Assembly: GCA_905221605.1 (NCBI GenBank)
Contig: CAJNDS010002391.1
Location: 62,001 to 126,000 of the forward strand
From: Symbiodinium natans
Taxonomy: Eukaryota; Sar; Dinophyceae; Suessiales; Symbiodiniaceae
Direction of reading: 5' to 3'
Length of the DNA: 64,000 bases
The notes under the pieces are model-generated. The model made no database searches. It was not told the origin of the DNA and was given only the letters and a program-made list of their open reading frames with translations. A program made the position numbers and the translations under genes. Each line of letters begins with the position of its first letter. Within the stretch, counting starts at the first letter, position 1. Positions 36,413 through 47,909 of the stretch are shown in pieces.

Positions 36413-39400
36413 CTATGGCTGCCAGTGGCTTGCCGCTCGACCAGCATTGGCGCACTGTTCGCTCTGCTCGACTGCACTGGCTAATCCTGCAGAGAACTTC
36501 GCAGAGTCCTAAAGTTTCAAAGAGCAGCTTAGACTGACTAGTTTCGGTTGCGCTTGCGCAGGAGTGGGCCCTCGAATAATCTATGTAGACTAGATGTACT
36601 CTATGCCCCATAATTACACCTCCCCACGCGCCAGAAACCACCAAACACCACCAGACAGCATGATTCCGGGGTCCGCAGAGTGCTCCAAAGCACGCACTTG
36701 CGATAAAAGACGTGCGAACCCGCGTTCATGCAAACTGCGAATCTATAGCTCAAGATCTCCACGTAACCCTCAAATGTGCTCTGTATGTGTTCTTGATAAG
36801 CCTCGGCCAAATTGTCGATTTCACGTGTTTCATGCGCTCATGGCAACCAAAGGAAACGTTTCAGATCACGTGGGCTCATATACAGACCGCGATCTATAAC
36901 ACAACGACCGCGCATCTGTCACTCAAGATCCCCGCGTAATCCTCTAGCATACCTCACGGTCATATTGCCGGAATCAATGCTGGCCCCCTCCTGTAGAAAT
37001 CAACGCTGACCCGTTTTGCGTGATAAAGTCAATACTGATCCCAAAAAACAAACTCGCCATGATCAATTAATCTGCAACTCCGAGCCTAGCTATGCAAGCT
37101 TTCCGACATGTTTTTCTGCTTTTAAAGCTTTGAGGGTCCATGAGAGTTTTTTGGGCGCCAGGATTTTGTCAGGTCCAGGCTTTTGGATTGGAAGTTTTAC
37201 CGTGCTTTATGGGGTTTACCGTTTAGTGATTAAGGGCTTGGGGAAGTGCAAGATCCCCAAGCCCGGCGGTTACATGTCGTGGCGTAGAGCATGGCCCAAT
37301 AGGGAATGCGAGGGTGTACTGAAACCCCTACGTCCCGACAGCCTTCAAGCGTCTTCACAACCAGGACAGGTGCCTCCTCGAGCTTGAAGAGTTCCTTCGT
37401 TTGCAAGGCAGCTGGACGGAATGCCTTGAGCTCGGACTAGGGTTCGTGGCATGGGTTTAGGGTTGAGGGTGGGTTCAGAAGTCTCGGGTTCAGGGCTTAG
37501 GATTGGGGTTGAAGCCCTCGGGTTCAGGGAGGCAGGCTATCTGCGGCTTGGCATGGCTTCTCAAGGGTTTATGGCGCTTTTGGGCTGAAGAAGTCTTCGG
37601 GGTGTAGGGTTTCTGGTTTAGCTTCTTATGACTTAAGAGTTTCTGGGCTTTAGGCTGTAGGAGGCGCTCCGGGGATTAGGGTGAACGGCTAAGGGTTGAG
37701 GGGTGGAGGTGTAGGGTTGACGGCTTGGGGGCTCAGGGATTAGGATTGGGGACTTATCTCTACTCATTCTCCCCACACGAACCTGTTCCCCCTCTTGAAC
37801 CTATCTTGCCCAGTAGAGCAAACACGCTCATCTTTTGCATTCCTGCGAAGCAAGTATTTGTGCCACTATGTGCAGAAGGAGCGGTTGATCTTCCATGGCT
37901 CAGATTGGAAGCGCACTATGCACTTGGATGTGCCTACTTCTTTACAATAGGTAGCCTATCGCCATGGGCTTTAGCTACGAACCCCAGGTCTTGACTGGCA
38001 TTTATAATTAACCTTTACCTGAACCTTGAAACTCAACAACGCCTGCACCCTGAACTCGAGTTAACCCCTAAAGGCTGAATGGACGTAAGGCCTTTACACT
38101 CTTCAAACCCTTCAAACCTGACCCTTGAACTCCGAACCCTAACTCCTGCCAACGCACTTTGTAGAAGCGCTGACTGGGGTGATAAATAGGGGAGCTGTAA
38201 GTAGAACTGGTTGTAACCGCATTTCGAGGTTCATGTTGTGTTTTTAGATACGGTTCCAGCCCCTAACCCTACGCACTCCCCCTTGGCCCTAAACCCTGCT
38301 CTAAACCGTCAGCCCAAAAACTCAGCCCCATTCCTTCGACTGCACAGAGACCCAGGAAAATCCTGAACAGATCTGCAAAACCCTAAACTCCTAGGTTCCA
38401 AAAACCCTGAGTTCCCAAAGGTTTAGGGCCTCAAGGGAGTCCTGTTCTCGTTGTTCTCCTCCACTGCCAGCATCTTGTCCTCCATTCTCCTGCGTTCCGA
38501 CGTATTCCTTTTTGCTGAGAGGTTGCTTCTGTTGCGCAGTCGACCTTTAACGTTTTTTCTTGCTTTGCTGTGCGTTCGTTTTCGGCCTTCGGTCGCAGAA
38601 AACGGGCCGGACGACTTACAAAGAATCATTTTTTGCTCCCTGGCGGGAGCGTGTGATTTTCATGCTGCGCTATCATTTTTTTACTCTGCACGGCTGAAGA
38701 GCGTTTTCTTACTGTGCCAGGCTGTGATGCGTTTTCCTTTGCTTGGCTGAGACCGGGAAGTCAAAACCTTTCTGCCTCGTCTTTTACAGAAAGCCGATCT
38801 CATTCAGCAAACAACGAATAAGGCGAATAAGGATGTGGATAGGTGTTTTTGTTTAGGTCTGGCGCCCCTTTGTTATTGTTGCTTCATCTGTCGCCACCCT
38901 TCTTGACTGGGGCTGGAAATTAAAGGACTAGTATGCTCCTCGAAGCAACTATTGTCGACGGTGTGATGTTCCCTACAGCAACTCGCGCAGCCTTATCAAA
39001 AATTTGATCCGGGGCAGGGGGTTCCCTCACCCCTTTGCAAACACTTTGCTCTTGTCTACCTGCTCTTTGCTGCAATTCATTCCAGTTGACGGCACGAAGT
39101 TGCATGCAAGCTTGCACAGCATTAGTCAAAACAGATGCGTAACAACAACAAAGCAGGGGGGCCGATTGGCGCAAAACATGTTGGAGCGTTGGTGGGGGGG
39201 AGGGGGGGTGCCCAGAGCCTGCATTTGCAATCACACATAGGTAGAACACCCAAAATCAAGCTTGCGCCATCCAAGAATGACTCGTATATTCGATTCAATG
39301 GCCATTGATGGTGTGATGTTTACTAAAGAAAGTTCGCGCAGGCTAGCACATCAACATCATAAAAAAGGGGGTTTGGAGGGGGCAGGGCAACAACAAAACA

Positions 39401-42400
39401 CTGGTTGCCCGGCAGTTGGGCGGGGAGCGTCCGCAAAGTACAAAAACATGGGTTGCCCGGCAGCCTCGGCCAGGCCCTGGGCGGCCTACAGCAGAGCAAA
39501 ACAAAAAGTTGCGAATTCCCCCGTGGGCACATGCTTTTTCTGCTGTGCATCTCATGCCACGCACTCACGCATTCACGAACTCACTCACTACTGTCGCTGC
39601 CTCGCGTTTTTGCCACATGTAAGAACGGTGAGTGAGCAAAATACAATGACAAAACGGGCTCCGATCTAAGGCCGTAGTCGTGAGGGCTTTGGGGGTTGGG
39701 GGTCTTTTAGCCCAAGCCCTAATCTGGGCTTCAGGGTTTTTCAAGTTCAGGGAACCCATACCTGAGCCCTAAACCCATTGCACCCTGAAACCTTAGGCCC
39801 TCTAACCCCTAAACCCCCGAACGCCTTTTTAAGCCCTAAATGCAAGGCGTTGAAAGAAAGCGCAAAGCAAGCTGACACCCTGCAAAACCCCATGCCCTAG
39901 ACCCGAAACCCCAATAAGCAAAAGCCCCAACTCTGAACCCTACGGGAAGCAACCTGCGCCGTCTTAAGCTGTGAAAAGCCTGAACCCTAAGGCGCTAAAC
40001 CCAGCGTTGGCCTGTGTCCACTCTTCCAGCCTGTTCGAAATCACACAAGACTTCTCATGCGAGAATGGGCTCCTGCACAATTCCACGTGCATGCCCCATT
40101 TGTGGTCTTTATGATCATAAACTCCCGTCTATTGAGAGAACCAACCATCGAGCTGTTCTTGGGCCAAGGGCTTGCAAACAACGAACCGCACGGCATCTTC
40201 AATCATGGGTCAAGAGAGTCCCCAAACCCTAACGCCTATACTAGCACCGCCTGCGTCAAGGATTTTCAGGTCTCGAGGCTCCTAACCCTGAACATTCAAT
40301 GTTAAGGCTATTTCGTCGGCCCTGGGGTTTTGAGCAAGGTTTTAAGGTTTAGGGTTTAAGGCTTTGGTTCAGGGTTCAGCTTGGAAACCCGAAACCAGAA
40401 ACCAGGACCATCAGCGCTGAACGGCTGAACAGAACCTGACCACCAAGGCTGCCACTGTCATCCAAAGGTGTTGACTTGAAGGTTCATGGCGAGCTCTCAG
40501 TAGAATCAAAAAATCTATGATTCTGAAGAAATTCTATCCATCCACAAATCCACCTGCCCAACAACCCATCCATACATACATCCATCCATGCATCTATGCA
40601 TCTATCTACCTATTGACCTATCTACTTACCGATCTTTCTTACGCGGAGGGCGTCTTACTTCTCACTTATAGCCTCCAGAGTTCGTAGCAATGACGCCTAA
40701 ATTCTAAATGCTAGTGAAGCCTTCTTGCTCGCCAGCGCAGCCCGCCCTTACCTGGGGGCCCAAAGGAAACAAAAGGGGCTTCGGCGGCTTCGGGGTTCGG
40801 GTCGATTGAACTACAGGGCTGAAGGGTCGAGCGGATGTCGTTTTTAGTTTCTGCTTCTTCGTTTGGGGAAGGCATCCAACATGCGTGGGCTGCGTAAGAA
40901 CTGACAAGGATGTTGGTGGCTCACCCTAAACCTTGCACCCAAACAGTTTACACCTCAAATCCAAACCCCAACCATGGGTTTGTGGGATGTGGACCAGGTT
41001 CAGAGCACAGCTGAAGACCAATACGACAACCCTAAACCGTACATCCCGATAAACCCACCGAACCCCAAACCCTCAAGGGCTACACTCTGGAGCTCGATAT
41101 CTCTGAAACGACTGAAAGTGCAAGCTAAATCTCCGCCTCATCCACCGGACTGCGCAAAGTGCCAAAGCACATCATCTATGTGGCACAACTACGGATGAAC
41201 CATGCTAAAACCTAAGAATGTCAACCCTTAGACCTCAACCTCAGCACGCTACATTCCAAACCTCAGAGTAGGCCCCCAGCCAAAACACTAACCCACGAAC
41301 CCCAAACCCCTAAAACAATAACATGCCCAAGCCACACCAGCATCCAAGGGTTGGTGACGATCCTAGGCTTGCGATCTACGGCTCAGTGTTCTCTTCTTTG
41401 GCACTTTGTAGGCATCGGGGCTGCTAGACGTTTTGGGGGTGTAAAGGGGCCAAAAGGTTTTGAGGAACTTTAAGGATGTTTTGAGAAGGCTTAAGTGGGT
41501 TTGCAACAACCTGAAAGCCTTCAAAACCCCCCAAAGTCCTGGCCACGATTCCTCGTGCTGGATCAAGGGTATACCACAAGGGGTGGGCTTCTTCATGCGG
41601 TCGGGCGATGAGTGATGATGGTAATTTATGGGCTCCTTCACCCTAAGGTCCACAAACCGAACCCTGAAAGCCGACATCCCTCAAACCTGAACCTGAAGAC
41701 CCTACACCCCTAGCCCTCAATCCTAGCCTTAAACCTAGACCCAGGGCAAACCAAACAAACACACCCTTGACACCTCATAAACCCTAAGCTGTTTGCCCGG
41801 ACCACTAAAACACCAAGCCCCGAAGCCTCCACAACCGACGCCCAACACCCCCCAAAACCCCAAAGACAACAGACCCTGGAACTCTAAACCTCCGCTCAAA
41901 GCCTAAACCCTTCAACTTTACAACCTTGAAGCCGAGCAGTTGGAGCACAAGGAACGTTCATTGTCGATGTCTGGTCCTTCGTAGGTTCTTTTTTCTCCAC
42001 TTGCATGTTTGCTCACATCCTGCAAGGTTTAGGGTTTCGAATCTCTGAGGAATGGTTGGCTTGTGTTGCAACGCCTTCCAGGAGGGGGCCTCCTTGGGGT
42101 GATTTGGGAGCTTTTGAAAAACGGCATGGATGCACCCGAAACACTGGGTTTACCTACACACAAGCGACTTTCCAGGACCGATGATTACTGTTGAGACGTT
42201 TCGATGTTCACAATCCCTCGATACTCTGTGCCTTGGCCGGTACAATACTCGAGTACCCCGGTACAATCCTAGACAAAAAACCGTCAAGAAAACAACCCTT
42301 CATTTTGAGACAGCTGACAGGAACCAAACACAGGAGAAACTGCAGTGTGTATCACACCTGAGTCGAAATCCTGAACCCACTCGATAGGGTTTAACGTCCA

Positions 42401-43499
42401 AGATTTTAGGGCTCAAGGTTTTAAATTTCAGGATGTAGTGGAACCCGACAAGATAGGGCCCAGACAGGGACATGTTTTGTTTGGGGGACGGGAGAATCGT
42501 GTAATGGCCAACGCATGTGCCTGCAGCGTTCCGTCTCCAGCAGGAGGACAGCTCGAAAGCCGAAACGGCCGCGGTGGAAGTGCTTTTTCATGCTTCCAGT
42601 CAAGTCGTAACTAGCAGCCCCAACTCGTGGCGCGAGAGCACATATCCACCCAGCCTTCAAGTCTGAGCGTGAAAGCTCTACCTTGAACTGTAAGGCTTGA
42701 ACTGCAGCCCAGAATCTGACGAGATCTCACCAAACGACAAACAACCGTTGCTCAGTTCCACTTGCCGCAGTTCACTGGAAGATATTAGCAACAAATTTCT
42801 GCACAGTCTGCCTTTGTTCTAAACGCAAGACTTGTCGACTCAGACTCAACCTTTCAACTCACGATCCAGTGTTAACCCTCAACCCTGAACTCCTGAACCC
42901 TGCCCCACGCACGGCCTGTACAAGAAGAAGTAGAGTCACGCTCAGCTTCAGCCGACCGGCCATCACAGCAGACGGCTTTGCACATGGTTGTCACAGTTCT
43001 GAAAAGCCATCCGAGCTTGCTAGGCAGGACTTTCACAGAATAACCGTCGAGCACAAGTGCGTCAACGCAACGTTCAAATGGTGGTGCTTGTCCGGAAAAA
43101 TCCTGTCAACATCTGGTTCACATGCTACTTGCAATCCTTCGGCTTTGCGCCTACAAGCTGCAGTACCATGTAACTGTTTGAAACTTTTTGAAACTGCCAA
43201 AACTGACCCGCAACCACCTGTGAAACTACCTGCACCTACCCAAATGCTCTACTAACGAAAGGGTTTTCTCACATTATATTTCAGAGTAGATTCCAGCATA
43301 TGGAAAACCTGCGACGAACTCGCAAGACAAGGAATCTCAGAGCTAACAAACTATTCTCCGGAAATCATAAGGCGTCTAAGAATCACAACCTCTTTTCGTA
43401 AACTTTAGAATGCTACCTCAGATGATAGATAATCTACCATTCCAAAGCCCAGCATTTGGCAAAAAAAAACCAAAATCAGGAAGAACATATCCCAAAAAA
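36413..43499. other. Long non-coding stretch, no gene recognised
   Basis: Short ORFs only. Telomere-like words recur around 37.4-37.7, 38.0-38.4, 39.7-40.4 and 41.2-42.1 kb. Two stretches near 38940-38990 and 39310-39345 share the words GGTGTGATGTT and TCGCGCAG and may be a diverged duplication. A G-rich run lies at about 39191-39208. No domain is recognised. Confidence 0.5.
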
Positions 43500-43632
43500 G
43501 CCATAACATTCTACAAACTACCAAAATTGCCTCTATCTACCAAGATTTGCCAAAGACTGCCAAACACTACCACAAACTCCCAAAACGTGCCAAAAACTAC
43601 CAGAAACTACAAAAAACTTCCGATAACGACAA
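43500..43632 (+). repeat. Degenerate CTACCAAAA repeat
   Basis: The word ACTACCAAAA, with TGCCAAA and CTCCCAAA variants, recurs about ten times at roughly 11-13 bp intervals. The repeat is weak and without clear edges. Confidence 0.65.
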
Positions 43633-44017
43633 TTACGAAGATCTGTATCAAAAACCCAAAACTCGTTTCCTCCGAGGTCGGTCCTCCACGCGTACAACCG
43701 GCCAGGAGCCGTGAGGGGTAAAACCGCAGGGTTGCACCGTTCGGGCTGGAAACAGAAGCATGTTCAACTAACTATTCTACCCCACTAATACGCCAGCGTT
43801 TGCGGATCGCATTCGCAAGTGTTTGCAGTAGCTTCGTTAGACGCAAGGGCAGGTGCATGGGGCTACCTCCACTACCCCGCCTATTTCTCTGTTCCACGTC
43901 TCTTTTCCTCAGTGAATCCGAGCGTCTACTGCGAAGAGGTGAAAAACCTTCTTAGTATTGCTCTTGGGCGCGGGTGCACGCATCTAATGGCGGCCACCAC
44001 CACGCCCATGAACCTTT
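43633..44017. other. Non-coding stretch
   Basis: Nothing is recognised beyond short ORFs. Confidence 0.45.
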
Positions 44018-44155
44018 CATTTGCTTGTGAGCAGAGCCGATAACTAACACCCCATTTGCTTATACAACCGCCCAGGAACCATCACCCTTTTCATGTGCTT
44101 GTAGCACCGCCCAATTACCGTCCAAGACCCCCTCCATTTGCTTATAGCACCGTCT
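44018..44155 (+). repeat. About 40-bp degenerate tandem repeat, four copies
   Basis: CATTTGCTTATAGCACCGCC and close variants begin at 44018, 44053, 44092 and 44134. A fifth diverged copy (TTTAGTTGTAGCACCACCCA) lies near 44949-44968. Confidence 0.75.
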
Positions 44156-45088
44156 GATGAGGAAGAAGGTGAGGACGTCATTCAAGAGCTGTTGGACATG
44201 TCTGTACCAACTGTCAGAAAAACATCCAAAAAGTCCAAGAAGCCAAAAGCACAAAGGCAAGAACCAGGAAAGGAGCAAATATTCTGCCACGACGCCACAA
44301 CAACCCAAAAAGCAGGAGCGACGGAGGCGGCATGGCAAATTCAACAGGGAGGAAGGAACCACGCGAGTGAAACCCTGGACATGGCATACAACAGTTGCCT
44401 TGAGGTGAATCCGTCATCTGAGCAGAGCACTAGTCCAGCAGAGCACGCCACTTCGCCATTCCGGTTTGCCGAACCTTGAAGTCGGGCACCGGCCCCGTCC
44501 ACGCCACAGCATTAAAGCTCATCACTGCCCAGGAACTGCTGGCTGCAACATGAAGCCGACGGCTAGTTCAAGCTGCAAAGCCGCAAAACAAAACAAAAAT
44601 GCAACTTATCAACCAGCGCGACTTGGCGCCTTCTTACTGCGTGATGCGTGTGTTACTTTGCCATGACTCAGCAGCACATGGCTGTGTGCTGAAAGCATGC
44701 ACGCTTTCGAGGCAGTCGCGCGCACCCTTCTTTGAGATTCTCCAGGAACGGACCCTTCTGGACCTCCACCTACACCTGCAGGTGTAGGGGTCCTATCACG
44801 CGAGGTTTCTGCGCGGCCGGCAAGAGCCAGCCCTGCGGCACCCTCGACAGCATGCCGTCAGGAACCGCCGCCGCCAATTCCTCTGCAGTTGGTCAATTGG
44901 AGAGCGACATGGGCAACATGGAACACAGCACTTCGCAAACCCTTTTCCTTTAGTTGTAGCACCACCCATGACCACAAGTTCCATCCCATATCGTTAAAAG
45001 TCGAAGGTCCCTCTGGTACCTTTCCCTTGAAAGCACGAACCCGACCTATCTAAACCAAGTGCGGACACACTCTTTTTCACTCGCAGGC
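44156..45088. other. Non-coding stretch left of element C
   Basis: Frames of up to 113 codons lack recognisable domains. The interval may include part of the 3' LTR of element C, but the second LTR copy needed to prove that is absent. Confidence 0.4.
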
Positions 45089-45100
45089 CTTGAGCCAAAA
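45089..45100 (-). promoter_or_regulatory. Spliced-leader-like 3' end (12/12)
   Basis: The minus strand reads TTTTGGCTCAAG, identical to the last 12 bases of the 22-nt dinoflagellate spliced leader. The ten bases before it do not match. It has the same orientation as element C and lies about 0.9 kb beyond its last ORF, where a 3' LTR could be. A 12-base match has an expected frequency of roughly 0.01 in a window of this size. Confidence 0.45.
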
Positions 45101-46004
45101 GTCACGAAGTGCGCAAATTAAACGAATTCAGTTGTGAGCTTACACGAGCTTCGAACAAAGTTCTTACTCTCTGCACACTCACTCAAAGTAGCATATTGGG
45201 CAAAAACATACTCGTGTGATTTCCTAGGGAAATCATCGAGGCAAAAACATCGAGGATGGGATCACAACGATTCCCAATCACTCCGAAGCAAAACAAATCT
45301 ATACAAGCTGATCCAAAAATGTGACAAAACCATCAACGATCAGCCACGATCTTCCACCCCCCGCATTTTGTTGAGGGTTCATGTCAAAGATCCGAAGTCC
45401 AAGCACAGCTCGGCACTTCAACACTAAGGGGATGCCCTGGCCACATTCCCTTGGTGCGTACTCGCCACCAAAACGAAACAAACGACACACACAAGCCGAT
45501 CTCTGACATTAAACTTAAACTCATGCAAGCTCCGGTTGTCCTGGGTCCAACTGGCACCCAAGAGTTCGTTGTCGAAAACACGTGACAAACGAATTCAACT
45601 TGCATCCACCTGTGCTAGACAGGGATGTCTTGGAAAGTCTCCAAGAGTTCGTTGTGGCAAACACGTTGAAACGAATTAGTGCAAGCTTCAGGCTCACCCC
45701 ACTCTCAGTACTCGACCTCGACGTAGCCATAGCCTTCAGTCTCGCAAACTCCAGGAAAGAACCAAAACCTCGTTGGCAAATCGTAATGCCACCAACGTAG
45801 CGGCAGGTCCAAACAGACAAACAGGCAGCAACCAGAAGACATCATCGCATTGCTGCTGCTTCAACCAAGCGAAAAACACATGCGCTGACTCAAGCTTCTT
45901 GAAACCAATGGAAAAAACGCGGGCGGGCCATGGCAGCGCGGAAGCCACGGCGTCCCTAAAACGGCTGCAGGGCTTTTCACAACCCACTGAGGTCTGCAAG
46001 CACC
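45101..46004. other. 3' flank or possible LTR of element C
   Basis: The word CCAAGAGTTCGTTG occurs at 45558 and 45641. The second copy continues into a common GAAACGAATT-like tail. A close relative (CCAAGAGCTCGTTG) lies at 47906. No gene is recognised. Confidence 0.4.
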
Positions 46005-46412
46005 TCAATCCATATCTTCACCAGAAGGATCATCTTTCTTCTCCGCAGTATTCACATCTCGCGAAGACTTGCTTGGCTCTGATGATTCCTTCCTTTCCTT
46101 CAACATCTTCACAAGATCCGCCACGCTCAAGCTAGCTCTCACTTGCTCGGCGATTTGTGCGATCGTCGCAGCATCCAGCACCGGCGAAGCCACCGAGGTC
46201 GGTGAACGCACCGAATCTTCTGCCTCAACTCGGGCCCTTTTACTCGCCTCCGCTTCTGCTGCTGCAAGCTCAGCGATCCTCTTTCGTTTCTTCTCAGCTT
46301 CGTCAAACTCACGATCTTGCTGGACAACCGCATCCTTCACCAGGCTTTTCAGAGCTTGCTCCTCAGCTTCCAAGCCCGCAATGCCTTCGCTCAGGAGTTG
46401 CCACACCTGTTG
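46005..46412 (-). CDS. Element C: coiled-coil C-terminal continuation after TGA
   Basis: This 135-codon segment is in the same frame as the larger ORF that ends at the TGA at 46415-46413, with no other stop between. It has no ATG near its start, the first listed start being a GTG. It is rich in Lys, Glu and Ala (EAEKKRKRIAELAAAEAEA) and probably forms a coiled coil with a basic patch (KKRKR) that could be a nuclear signal. I read it as the C-terminal end of one protein cut by a single nonsense codon or read through it. Function unknown. Confidence 0.6.
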   Translation of the reverse strand, partial: QQVWQLLSEGIAGLEAEEQALKSLVKDAVVQQDREFDEAEKKRKRIAELAAAEAEASKRARVEAEDSVRSPTSVASPVLDAATIAQIAEQVRASLSVADLVKMLKERKESSEPSKSSRDVNTAEKKDDPSGEDMD

Positions 46413-47909
46413 TCACATATCCGAGGGCATTGCAAGATTGAATCTCCCTGCATACTCCGACGGGAGATGCCACTTGCAATCACATTCCCATTTGATCAAA
46501 CGTCTGGTCTCGCGATCGACGACCTTCCTCCATCCAGTGGCCTTGTCTTTCTCTTCTTCATCCGTGAAGCCAGCCACTGTTTCCAACACCGTTTTGTAGC
46601 TGCCATAGGCATAAAATGCCCATCGAGGCACTGGTCGGTTCTGGCTCGCCAGGGTTGGATCATGGATCCTCATCGTGACGCAAGTCAACATCGCTATCAT
46701 CTGCACTCTCTCCAACACCGTCTTGAAGACCAAAAAGCCAGCTCGCGCGTGTTTTTTCCAACGGTTGATCCACGGTGGATGGGCGCTACTCTCCATCTCA
46801 TCTTTCACGCACCTTTCTGCTCCCAAAATGGGCAGCATGCACATCATATCCACCATCCTGAGGATCCCTAGGTCTTGGTGCTCACCCAACAGAAGTACAG
46901 GGGTGATGCCCTTGCCTTTCAGATACCGCGCGAAACTGATCATCGCCAACGCACACGTGGATGCTGGCACCTCTAGGTAAAGGACACCCTCAGTCACAGC
47001 CGACTCCCAAAGGATGGCCTTGCCACCGACTTGCCCACGGAGATCCAAAATCCCCAACAGCTTCGAGGGTTTTGGGTTCACCTCACCGATTTCCTGCATC
47101 GGTTTCACCAGATTTTCGAAACTGGTTTGATACTTCATCTTGTCATTGTCTGACAACTCAGTCACTACCCTTTCTACATCGAGATCTTCGATTGCCGCAC
47201 CAAGACGGCATATCGCCCACCAAAGGTCGTTGTACCATTTTGGCGGTTCCAAGTCAGGGAACAACAACGTCATCCTCTCCAATGACTTTGGCATACTCTT
47301 GGGTTTCGGGGTTTGCTGACCTGAACCCTGTGAGGCATGCTTGCCTTCACCTTTCTTTCCAGCAGCCCGCCTTTCCTTTTCACCTTCCCTAAGGTGGAAC
47401 GCGTGTGACGCGTTCGTTCCCCATACCGTAACTACCGTCTTGCACTTCTCGCAGTACGGTTTTCCTTCATCATTCCACCCAAGACCAGCTGCCCTGTCAC
47501 TCCTGAACAACCATTTGCAAGGCTTGCACCAAAAAGGTGCTTCCATCTCGGCAACCTTGCCTGTCTTCGGGCTCTCCGAACTTCTTTCGGTACCCACACT
47601 GTCGTCCTTACCAGGTACGACCTCCAAACTAGGGCTTGCCTCGGTTGTGCTTGAACCAGAGTCTCTGCGGGTGGACCACAATTCCATATCTTGGGTAAGA
47701 CACGGGTGACTCTCGGGGCTATCAAGACTTTCACTTTCTTTGGGGAAATTTTCCAAAACATCGCTGCAACTTTGCTCAGCTTGCTCGGATTCCACCACTT
47801 TGCGTCCAGTTGCCTCTGCACACTGGCACGCCTCGAAATGCAAACCAACGTTGCGTCGGATACCACAGATCCGCCATAACTGCTGCATCTTCACTTGGAT
47901 GGACTCCAA
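46413..47909 (-). CDS. Element C: 3' ORF with zinc ribbon, function unknown
   Basis: This frame of about 498 codons follows the RNase H of element C with a 19-base overlap; its first real ATG is seven codons in. The region is Ser/Glu-rich to about residue 120. A probable zinc ribbon follows (FWCKPCKWLF, then YCEKCKTVV, C-X2-C-X21-C-X2-C). A Lys/Gly/Gln-rich linker leads to about 270 residues of globular appearance (LERMTLLFPDLEPPKW, GILDLRGQVGGKAILWE). I know no family for the last part. Its position after RNase H is where some copia- and gypsy-like elements carry an extra ORF, but it lacks the signal peptide and membrane segment of an envelope protein. It ends at a TGA, after which the frame continues. 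Confidence 0.7.
   Translation of the reverse strand: MESIQVKMQQLWRICGIRRNVGLHFEACQCAEATGRKVVESEQAEQSCSDVLENFPKESESLDSPESHPCLTQDMELWSTRRDSGSSTTEASPSLEVVPGKDDSVGTERSSESPKTGKVAEMEAPFWCKPCKWLFRSDRAAGLGWNDEGKPYCEKCKTVVTVWGTNASHAFHLREGEKERRAAGKKGEGKHASQGSGQQTPKPKSMPKSLERMTLLFPDLEPPKWYNDLWWAICRLGAAIEDLDVERVVTELSDNDKMKYQTSFENLVKPMQEIGEVNPKPSKLLGILDLRGQVGGKAILWESAVTEGVLYLEVPASTCALAMISFARYLKGKGITPVLLLGEHQDLGILRMVDMMCMLPILGAERCVKDEMESSAHPPWINRWKKHARAGFLVFKTVLERVQMIAMLTCVTMRIHDPTLASQNRPVPRWAFYAYGSYKTVLETVAGFTDEEEKDKATGWRKVVDRETRRLIKWECDCKWHLPSEYAGRFNLAMPSDM

Noticed and set aside
44018-44155. CRISPR-like array
   Set aside because: The repeats are degenerate, the spacing is irregular and no spacers of constant length or cas genes are present; the host is a eukaryote.
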